A stretch of 64,000 bases of DNA from Candidatus Bathyarchaeota archaeon. Its GTDB lineage: Archaea > Thermoproteota > Bathyarchaeia > Bathyarchaeales > SOJC01. Position 1 is the first letter of the stretch. Each line of letters opens with the position of its first letter. Below are positions 49,721 to 57,429 of this stretch, piece by piece. The position numbers and the translations under genes were made by a program. Under the pieces are notes generated by a model. That model searched no databases. It saw only the letters and a program-made list of their open reading frames with translations, and was not told the origin of the DNA. The DNA lies in NCBI GenBank assembly GCA_023131225.1, contig JAGLZW010000013.1:46878-110877 (forward strand), read 5' to 3'.

Positions 49721-51415
49721 GTGAGATGTTTTAATTTGGGTAATCCAATAGTAATTTCTGAAGAAGAGTGTTTTCGAGCTTTCCTCAGGACAGAACCTAA
49801 ACCTTACCAGAGGAATATTATTAAAGAACTCATTGTTGAACTGGCAAAAGGTAAAGATGTTGTCCTTCAACTTCCTACGGGAACTGGAAAGACGTTTGTG
49901 TATTTACCTGTGGCAATTACGGCAGCAGCTAACGATTACAGAGTAGCAATTTTAACTGCTACCAATCTCATTATTGACCAGATCGTTGGCAAATACTTAC
50001 CATATTTCAGAACAGACCCTGAAGTTTATGCTGCAAAGGGCATAGAACACTATTCATGTCATATCACAAATAATAAAGCAGAATATACTACATGTACGCG
50101 TGAACAGAGAAGTCTTTGTGAAACGGAAAATCCAGAGTGCGCTGTTATATACACCAACAAACAACTTGAAGAACATCAATTAATCTTAACAAACTTCCAC
50201 AAATTCTTGTCAGTACCAACTTCGCGAGGATTCGATTTTGTGGTGATCGATGATTCTCATGGTTTTGAGAACGCACTTTCGGATAAGTTTCAAACTAACA
50301 TATCTTATTATCAAATCGAAAAACTCTACCGTGAACACGAATCAAAAGAAGATACAATCTCCGATTTTGCAGGAAATTTCCTAGACTCCTTTGACGATGC
50401 ATTTAGAACTGTACCTCCAAAGGAGTTCAAAAAAAGAGTTCCAGAAGATATAATTAAAGAAATTGCGCAAATGGAAGGCTACGACGAAGTTTTGGGACAA
50501 TTGTCGACTCTCGATGAACTTGAAAAGGGTGTATTCTATAATTTATTGTATTTCGTAAAATGTTGCAAAAATACTAGCTTGAACACGTTTTACATTCAGA
50601 AAGATTATTACTTTCCAGATAAGCCTCAGGAGGCAAATCTTATAGCAAGAAGCTCAGAAGTTTTTCAAAAGCACATAATAAAATCCCTTTTTGGCAATTC
50701 ACTGGTTCTATTTGTTAGTGCAACTCCCGGAGATGTTTACACACATGCAAAATATTGTACTCATAAAAAGTATTCGGAAGATGATATTGTAATCTTACCC
50801 TACTCTTATCCTCCAGTTGTTGAAAATTGGTTTAAAAACCTCGAGATTTATGAGACACAGGATTTTCCAGAAGACCCGATCGAGAATGGCATAGAGATAG
50901 CTGCAACCATCATAAAAAAGACTAAAGGAAAGGTTCTCTTACTTTTCAAGAGTTATAGAGATCAACGTAGAGCGGAATCCTTCTTAAGAAAATTGGTACC
51001 TCGAAAAATAGTGTTTATTGATGAGAGTTATCAAAACGAGTTGGTTCAGGAGTTAGTCGAAAAAGCAGACATAATAATGGCAACAGCTTCCTCGAGGTTA
51101 TGGGAAGGAATAGACATAAGCGATCTGAAAATGGAAATAATTTTTTCCTTGCCCTTCATAAGACCACCTGTCTATCTTGATTCAACAAAATCTTTTCCAT
51201 TTGTTAGACGAAAAATGCTGATTAGGCTTCAACAAGGCATAGGGAGATTGATTAGGAAAGAAAATGACAAAGGAGTTTGTGTAATTCTCGACAACAGGTT
51301 AAAAAAATACAAGAACAGCAAAAATTTCTCTGACTTTTTCCGTGAACGGATATTCCCTGTAAGTGTAAATGAACTAATAGAAAAAATAGAAAACAGTTTC
51401 GGAAGTAGAGAATAA
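49721..51415 (+). CDS. XPD/DinG-like SF2 helicase with predicted Fe-S cluster
   Basis: A 564-residue helicase. The Walker A motif LPTGTGKT is at 51-58. Four cysteines follow in the position of the XPD/DinG Fe-S domain: C113, C125, C133 and C140. The DEAH box position reads IDDSH (176-180), a DEAH variant with Ser. Motif V is RLWEGIDI and motif VI is QQGIGRLIRKENDKGVCVILDNR, the XPD/DinG-type ending. Homologues move 5' to 3' on single-stranded DNA. It is the first gene of an operon, with its stop overlapping the Argonaute ATG by one base (TAATG). GTG 49721 is the only workable start. It probably unwinds DNA for, or is recruited by, the Argonaute; that role is inferred. Confidence 0.85.
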   Translation: MRCFNLGNPIVISEEECFRAFLRTEPKPYQRNIIKELIVELAKGKDVVLQLPTGTGKTFVYLPVAITAAANDYRVAILTATNLIIDQIVGKYLPYFRTDPEVYAAKGIEHYSCHITNNKAEYTTCTREQRSLCETENPECAVIYTNKQLEEHQLILTNFHKFLSVPTSRGFDFVVIDDSHGFENALSDKFQTNISYYQIEKLYREHESKEDTISDFAGNFLDSFDDAFRTVPPKEFKKRVPEDIIKEIAQMEGYDEVLGQLSTLDELEKGVFYNLLYFVKCCKNTSLNTFYIQKDYYFPDKPQEANLIARSSEVFQKHIIKSLFGNSLVLFVSATPGDVYTHAKYCTHKKYSEDDIVILPYSYPPVVENWFKNLEIYETQDFPEDPIENGIEIAATIIKKTKGKVLLLFKSYRDQRRAESFLRKLVPRKIVFIDESYQNELVQELVEKADIIMATASSRLWEGIDISDLKMEIIFSLPFIRPPVYLDSTKSFPFVRRKMLIRLQQGIGRLIRKENDKGVCVILDNRLKKYKNSKNFSDFFRERIFPVSVNELIEKIENSFGSRE

Positions 51416-53676
51416 TGAGTGTCAATTTCAATGTAAATCTATTCGAGTTGAAGACTTACAAGCCCTTCAAAGTGAATATTTATGATCCTGAGCTAACTCC
51501 CTCTCCAGAAAACATGTATCACTTCTATCAGGTTTTAGCGAAATTAGCCCAGAAGCTAACCCGATCATTGAAAACAGCAGTTATTTCTGATTCAGGTAAA
51601 ATCAAAGTACTCGAGGAATCAATCAGTGAACAAGAATTCCAGAATGAAGTTGAACTTAAAAATACAGCCACTTACAACGTAAAGTTGAAACCAGCAGGCG
51701 AAGAGCATATCGTTTTTGCAGAGTCACCCTTGGAATATGGAAGATTGGTAAGCAAGATTGTTGACCTAGCTCTAGTTCACTTATCAAATGATTATTACAA
51801 GTATAGCATTTTTTCACCCTTCATAATGGAAAGAGGTGAAGGATACTTTGATGAGGGACTTCGAGAGAGGATAGGAATCGAAGACGGCAGAAGATATTAT
51901 AGAGGAATTCGTGTCATGGATGGGATTCCTCACCTGATTCTAAATAGAGAAATTGAGTTGAGATCATGGAAGAATCTACTGAATGAATTGAAGGTATTTG
52001 CTGAATGGTGGGGGACCATTAAAAACAAAAAAATCGATTTTTATGACCCACCTAAAGATTTCGTGAAGTTTGCTAACTGGGTTTTTTTGAACCGGAGAGC
52101 AAGCGTAAAAGCATATTCTGCTCGGTCACTTTTCATTCGCGAAATAACATGGGACTATCGAGCCGAGAGTAAGATCTTGGAAGGCAACATTTCTCCATGC
52201 GATTATCACAAAAAAGTTCAAGGAATAATTATTAAAGACAAAAAGCAACCCCTCGTGAAGTGGCAGATGATTACCCCGGAAGGCGAAAAAAGGGATCAAT
52301 TTCATGTTCCCGAGTTGCTTGTGGTTGGACATACATTCAAAGATATCAGGATGAGAGTCTCAAAATCTCAAATCTCTCAAGTTTTTGACATACTTCATCC
52401 GCATTGTGGAGATCAACTTAGAAAGATTCTCGAGCTAACTAAAAAAATCGATGATATTTTAAGAACCAGATTTCGAATTATCTATCCCAACAAGCTCGAG
52501 TTCTCTGTTTTACCAAAAGAAGTGGATAAGAATGTTACATCATCATCTGTGGCCATAAAGTTCGGTAATAAAGAAACGGATATTGAGCCTCCTTTTGGTA
52601 TCAATTTTTATCGAAAGTATTCCAAGACAACGACTTTTGTTAAACCAACGCCAGAAAGAATAAAGATCCTTGCTGTTTGTGAAGAAATACATCTACCCTT
52701 CATAGAAAAGTTGAAAAAGGAACTCGAAGTTAGAAACAATTCCGAAGTCAGTATTTCTCACATTTTGGAAATAGACTTTGAGGCGGTAACTCCTTCTTTT
52801 GATCTATTAATAACGGTGACAGATGATGAAGAAATTATGAGGAAATGTAAGAGCATTATTATCAATCATTTTGGAATAGCTCATCAGAATGTGACACCAA
52901 AGAATGCTATGGATAAATCTATTCCGCAACTAGTTATGCAGATAACCTTAAAACTTGGAGGGTGGCCTTGGGTCCTAAAGAATCCTGAAAAGGTTACGGT
53001 TTTATCGATATACGCATATAGAAATCCCATCACTTCGGTGAAATTTTATCTTTTTAACTTAATGAAACCAGAAGGAGAGATTATTTTTCAATCTAAACCT
53101 TTTGAAAATGGCATAGATTTTCTTAAGGAACTGAAAGCAAGTACAAAAAACATTGATAAACTACTAATACTGTCGTCTTTTATCGACCAACAACTTCAGG
53201 AATTTCTCCTTGATGAGATCGGTTCCATAATCCCAGAATTTATCTTTATCCAAATAAAACAGAGAGACGAACTCAGATTATTCTCCACATTCAGACCGGT
53301 TATAAAAACTCAGAGGCGGAGAAGAAAGCCCACTGTAATCTTTCCTATAGAAGCATATGAAGAAGTTCCTGAAGGATCCATCTTGAGATTTGCAGACGAC
53401 GAGTACTATTTATTGACAACAGCATCTACAAAAGTGGGTACATATCACAGAGGTTGTCCAAATCCAATTAGACTCAAGATACTCGGAAGCAAAGGTATTT
53501 TTAACAAAGATAAAATTCTTCATTACATCCTTTCTCTTTCGCTCGTTTCTGGGACCAGTGGACATGAAACAAAGCTACCAGCTCCGCTATACTATATGAA
53601 GAGATATGCTGGTTATGTTAACGAATATGGTCTGCCAAGCAATGAGAAGATTTTCAGAACACTTTTTTATGTCTGA
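51415..53676 (+). CDS. Prokaryotic Argonaute, long form, predicted catalytically inactive
   Basis: A 753-residue protein with Argonaute layout: N and L1 (1-190), a PAZ-like region (about 190-310, with VKWQMITPEGEKRDQFHVPE), MID (about 410-500, FGIAHQNVTPKNA with the 5'-end-binding Gln) and PIWI (505-753). PIWI starts with LVMQITLKLGGWPWVLKNP, the characteristic lead-in, and ends HRGCPNPIRLKILGSKGIF followed by LPAPLYYMKRYAGY. The DEDX tetrad is lost: the first Asp position reads SIYAY (531-535), the second reads ILSSFID (585-591, no RDG), and the final His/Asp reads LYYM. It may therefore use guide nucleic acid to recognise DNA and recruit the flanking helicases. The operon is tight: 1-bp overlap upstream, 5-nt gap downstream. 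Confidence 0.85.
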   Translation: MSVNFNVNLFELKTYKPFKVNIYDPELTPSPENMYHFYQVLAKLAQKLTRSLKTAVISDSGKIKVLEESISEQEFQNEVELKNTATYNVKLKPAGEEHIVFAESPLEYGRLVSKIVDLALVHLSNDYYKYSIFSPFIMERGEGYFDEGLRERIGIEDGRRYYRGIRVMDGIPHLILNREIELRSWKNLLNELKVFAEWWGTIKNKKIDFYDPPKDFVKFANWVFLNRRASVKAYSARSLFIREITWDYRAESKILEGNISPCDYHKKVQGIIIKDKKQPLVKWQMITPEGEKRDQFHVPELLVVGHTFKDIRMRVSKSQISQVFDILHPHCGDQLRKILELTKKIDDILRTRFRIIYPNKLEFSVLPKEVDKNVTSSSVAIKFGNKETDIEPPFGINFYRKYSKTTTFVKPTPERIKILAVCEEIHLPFIEKLKKELEVRNNSEVSISHILEIDFEAVTPSFDLLITVTDDEEIMRKCKSIIINHFGIAHQNVTPKNAMDKSIPQLVMQITLKLGGWPWVLKNPEKVTVLSIYAYRNPITSVKFYLFNLMKPEGEIIFQSKPFENGIDFLKELKASTKNIDKLLILSSFIDQQLQEFLLDEIGSIIPEFIFIQIKQRDELRLFSTFRPVIKTQRRRRKPTVIFPIEAYEEVPEGSILRFADDEYYLLTTASTKVGTYHRGCPNPIRLKILGSKGIFNKDKILHYILSLSLVSGTSGHETKLPAPLYYMKRYAGYVNEYGLPSNEKIFRTLFYV

Positions 53677-53681
53677 TTCCA

Positions 53682-55136
53682 ATGAAGTTACTATCAAAGG
53701 AACAGTGGTTTTCTAAATTAGAGGACTTTTCAATTCCTTTTCGGAAATATGGGTCTTTTCTGCCTGAACAGAGAAAATTATTAGAAGAGGTTTATGACAA
53801 ACTTACGAATTCCCAAAAACCAATATTAGTTTTTGTCGCTCCTACAGCATCGGGCAAAACGCATACGATATGCCTTATTGCACGAACTCTTCAAGAAAAA
53901 AATTATCGTATCGCCATATTAGTTCCGAACAACTATCTTAAGGAGGAATATAAGAAGGCTCAGCATGATGTGCGTGGACGGCTTCAAGATATTGATTTCC
54001 TAAACATCTTCGAGTATCTCAAGACTACGAAACAATACAATTTCGTCTTAGCTGACGAAGCACATAATCTGAAAACCTTTCTGGAACTAGATAGAAACAT
54101 TGTCAGAAGTATAGATTTTACAGAAAAAGAAGACTTATTTTTCGACATCGCAAGCAGACATCTACCTCCAAACAAATCTTTTATTGCCAAACAGTTATCG
54201 TTCAACTCTGCAAGAGAGTTGTTAGACGATCTAGATAATATTCCAAAATTCTCAAAGTATCTCAGACCAATTATTCAAAACCCAACCTCATGGATCAGCT
54301 TCATTTACATATGGAGGCAAAACAAACGGTGCTCAATTAAGTTTGTCCGCTCATCAGATTATTTATGTAAACTCAAACTCCCGATGGATCGCATACTAAT
54401 GTTTTCTGCTTCACCATTGTCAGACAAAGAGCTTCAGTTCTACTGTGGGATTCCTGCAAGTAGTATCGAACGAGCGACTCCGATAAAAACAACAGCAGAT
54501 TGGAGAAAGAAACAAAGTGTTTATTTTTCAGTGATTGACGAGCTTAGTTCGAAAGATAAGACAAGCCTTCTTGAGGAACTAATTCGAGAAACTAAAACGA
54601 GAACGCTAATTCTCTTTAACAACTTCGATAGCTGTAAAAAAACATTCAAAAGTCTCGGTAAGATTTTTGACAATATTACAATGATTCCTCCCGCACCGTT
54701 AATGATTAACCTGCAGAAATTCAACGATTTCCTAAGCTATCGTAACGGTACCCTTTTAACAGCATCAACAGTTTTCTGGGAGGGAATCACCATTGAGTGC
54801 CTTAAACTTGTTATAATAACGGATCCGCCGTATCCTAGACCTACTCTTGTAGATCTTGTCAAGAAGAAACGTATCTTTGGGAAACAAGACATTACCCGTA
54901 GACTTCAACAGGGACTTGGGCGTATAGCAAGGAGACAAGGTGAATATGGCATAGGAATATTATTATTTGACATAGAAAAGCATTGTAAGGAAGTCCAGAA
55001 TATTGTTGGAAAGAACAGAGTTCTTAGAATGAAATCACCTCAGTGCCTTCTTGTTCTCCACAAAATATTTACTGATAAATCTCCCTCTTTAGATATGTTC
55101 ATTTCCTCAAAATGTAGCGAAAGTTCACACATTTGA
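53682..55136 (+). CDS. SF2 helicase (DinG-like) without Fe-S cysteines
   Basis: A 484-residue helicase. Walker A is APTASGKT (53-60), the DEAH box is DEAHN (125-129), motif V is FWEGITI, and motif VI is QQGLGRIARRQGEYGIGILLFD, showing the same DinG/XPD-like ending as the upstream helicase. It lacks the four-cysteine insert. The two helicases are therefore not simple duplicates; the shorter one may form a heterodimer or act on a different polarity. ATG 53682 is 5 nt after the Argonaute stop, indicating co-translation. The C-terminal tail is short, and no nuclease domain is visible. Role in the system inferred from operon structure. Confidence 0.82.
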   Translation: MKLLSKEQWFSKLEDFSIPFRKYGSFLPEQRKLLEEVYDKLTNSQKPILVFVAPTASGKTHTICLIARTLQEKNYRIAILVPNNYLKEEYKKAQHDVRGRLQDIDFLNIFEYLKTTKQYNFVLADEAHNLKTFLELDRNIVRSIDFTEKEDLFFDIASRHLPPNKSFIAKQLSFNSARELLDDLDNIPKFSKYLRPIIQNPTSWISFIYIWRQNKRCSIKFVRSSDYLCKLKLPMDRILMFSASPLSDKELQFYCGIPASSIERATPIKTTADWRKKQSVYFSVIDELSSKDKTSLLEELIRETKTRTLILFNNFDSCKKTFKSLGKIFDNITMIPPAPLMINLQKFNDFLSYRNGTLLTASTVFWEGITIECLKLVIITDPPYPRPTLVDLVKKKRIFGKQDITRRLQQGLGRIARRQGEYGIGILLFDIEKHCKEVQNIVGKNRVLRMKSPQCLLVLHKIFTDKSPSLDMFISSKCSESSHI

Positions 55137-55353
55137 AAAATTGAGATGTGATATTTTAGAAATGATCAACCTCGTTTTTATCCGTATTGAAATTCACCAT
55201 CTTTGGACCTAAATTCAGTCAGAACTATCTCAAATGGAGACTTACTCGTGCGCACACAGTTTATTTTGAACCCATTACGACTTTTCAGGCAATGATGGTT
55301 AAAAGGTAGATGAGATCAAATTGAAATGCGCGCGCGAAATCTATTCAACTAAA
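55137..55353. other. Convergent intergenic spacer with CG-alternating tracts
   Basis: The spacer between the Argonaute operon and the AlbA_2 gene holds two alternating purine-pyrimidine tracts: GTGCGCACACA (55248-55258) and TGCGCGCGCG (55325-55334). Both are unusual in AT-rich flanking DNA; similar tracts occur at 56829-56840 and 57371-57378. No gene is seen. Confidence 0.4.
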
Positions 55354-56721
55354 TCACTGGTCATGCAAGAATGTATAGAGGTTCAATATGAAACGATAAT
55401 TGTCACTTGGTATGTTCTTTTTTGAATCTTTAATCTTCTCGTAACTGCTTCTTTCCAACCCTGTTTCCGTTCTGATTGGACACGAAATCTTTCCGGTTTG
55501 ATCTTTGACCGAGATTACATCCTTTGTTTGGGCTACGGCAATTGCTAGACAACTCTTATCCCTTCCATCCTCATCTTTCATTGGTATTTGCTGACAGTGA
55601 GTGAAGCCAGTATTATAATTAACATGTCTCCTAAGAACGTTCTTGGCATCTTTTATTCTATTTTCCATATCCTGAACCCCCAAGATTCTTCTTGGTGGTT
55701 CATCTGTGACACCTATAATCAGGACTCCACCATTTGTATTTGCGAAGCTAGCGATTTGCTCGCAAAACTTAAACTCGGCTTTCTCTCTTTCCCTGTGTCT
55801 TGGATGCCACATTTCTAAAGTTGCTTTGAAATCCCATAGTTGATTTTCGATTCTATTGCTACTCATGGCCTTCATTATGAAGGATTTCCAAAAGGATTCT
55901 CTGTATAGTAGTTTCATTTGATCATTATACTTTTCGATGTCGAGAATGATATTCCTCAAGGATTGGCGAAGAAACTCAAAATAGGTAGCAAGTTCAGAAA
56001 GAACTCTGTGAAAAGTTCGACCGAGAACTCTTTGCTTGGGGGGCACCGGAATTGGACCCGGATATTCATCATCAAGTGATTCGGCAATCTCATAGAAAAT
56101 GTCAGAATAAACCGTTCCTATTGTGTAAATCTGGTCTATTCGTAAACCAAGAGCCACTTCCACACATTTCTTTACTGTCTCATGATCTTCATCAATAGTA
56201 TTCGCAGTAATCCTTATCACTCGCTCTGAAAGTCTTGTTGATCCCCAAACTCTATAGGCAAATAATATACGTGGCGCAAGAACATCCTTTTCGTGTAACC
56301 ACAATACATAGTCATACAAATCATGGATTTCTTTCTTGTGATCTTTCGTAAAGTTATGAATTTTTCTTATTAGATCCGAATACGACTTTGGAGCAGATTT
56401 GCTCTTTAATGCAAATGAATCTTCTTTTAGTTTTTGAGCAGAACTCAATACGACTTCAGTCTTTTTTCTTAACTCTTCAACTTCCGTTTCCCTTCTATAA
56501 ACCCACCAGTTAATTTCATCGGTCCCAACTTCTTCACCAAAAGGTGTCACCTCCAATAGTACATTGCTATGTTCGCCCTTTTTCCTAATTTCGCATCTAC
56601 TGTCCATCTCAGTATCAGCTTTCTGAATATACCAGTGAATTTTACCTATTTCCCACGATGAGCCGGAGAATAGCTCATCATGACACTTAATCTCATCTTC
56701 ATAACCATTTGGAACCAACAC
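55354..56721 (-). CDS. Schlafen AlbA_2-domain protein
   Basis: A 455-residue protein. The C-terminal third (about residues 290-400) holds a Schlafen AlbA_2 domain with WDFKATLEMWHPRH, FCEQIASFANTNGGVLIIGVTD and RRILGVQDMENRI, a fold that binds or cleaves RNA or binds ATP in homologues. The N-terminal two thirds is helical with no clear match. GTG 56721 is preferred: GAGG precedes it by 9 nt, and a TATA-like GATTTTATAC (minus strand, 56772-56781) lies about 50 nt upstream; the longer frame reaches 56856. The gene is convergent with the Argonaute operon and may be part of the same defence island. AlbA_2 proteins are found in several antiviral systems. Confidence 0.78.
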   Translation of the reverse strand: MLVPNGYEDEIKCHDELFSGSSWEIGKIHWYIQKADTEMDSRCEIRKKGEHSNVLLEVTPFGEEVGTDEINWWVYRRETEVEELRKKTEVVLSSAQKLKEDSFALKSKSAPKSYSDLIRKIHNFTKDHKKEIHDLYDYVLWLHEKDVLAPRILFAYRVWGSTRLSERVIRITANTIDEDHETVKKCVEVALGLRIDQIYTIGTVYSDIFYEIAESLDDEYPGPIPVPPKQRVLGRTFHRVLSELATYFEFLRQSLRNIILDIEKYNDQMKLLYRESFWKSFIMKAMSSNRIENQLWDFKATLEMWHPRHREREKAEFKFCEQIASFANTNGGVLIIGVTDEPPRRILGVQDMENRIKDAKNVLRRHVNYNTGFTHCQQIPMKDEDGRDKSCLAIAVAQTKDVISVKDQTGKISCPIRTETGLERSSYEKIKDSKKNIPSDNYRFILNLYTFLHDQ

Positions 56722-57429
56722 TTCTTCTTTCCTCGTTCTTCTAGTCCTTGTCGATATAACTAGAATGAGCGTGTATAAAATCTTATCAGAAGCTTTAGCT
56801 TTTAATAAAAAGAGTTGTAAATAGGTTTGCGCACACGCGCTGTAAGTATTGTCCAAGACTGCGCATGTATGTTATTTATCCAGGGTTTGACAGATTTTTG
56901 ATAGAATGTCCCATGCTTTTACAATACATCTAACTTTGCGCGCACAATCGATAAGCAAGGAAAGAAGTGTTAAAGGTGAGACTATAGAAGTGCCTTAGAT
57001 TCAAATAGATGACTGGTTAGGCTGTTCACATAGAAGAAGGTACAGAGCTTTGGCCTCTATATGCTTAGAACACTTAGGACACTAGTGGCGCTATACTACA
57101 GAAGAGGCAGCTCTACGTGGACCTCCCCAACAAGACAAAACACTTTACAGTCCCTATGTGAAACAATAGTTCTATACTGTGCTTAAACAAGAATCTGCCT
57201 CTATAGATTCTATCCATAGCGCTCTATAGCGGATTGATAGAGCTGTATAGAAAAAGCCTTATCAAGCATATAATAGGAAAATCAAACGTTTCTACACTAG
57301 TCTATGACAGAGCTGTGTAGCTCCTATGCAGCTCTGAGGTCAGAGTCAGTAGAGGAAGGTATTGGACTCTTGTGTACGCGCGCTTCCTTAGATGGATTGA
57401 TTGGCTCACCATATTTTACACTCCTATCT
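56722..57429. other. Gene-free 700-nt region with short repeats
   Basis: Apart from the AlbA_2 promoter it holds no supported gene. It has several copies of AGCTCT/AGAGCT-type elements, including CAGAGCTG (57307-57314) and CAGCTCTG (57328-57335), an exact 8-bp inverted repeat, and several CTCTATAG or TATAGAGC-like pieces near 57196-57250. CG-alternating tracts lie at 56829-56840 and 57371-57378. A regulatory or non-coding RNA element cannot be ruled in or out. Confidence 0.45.

Noticed and set aside
49721..55136. Classification as a known DdmDE or SPARTA system
   Set aside because: There are two different helicases and no TIR, Sir2 or visible nuclease fusion, so existing names should not be applied without structural comparison.
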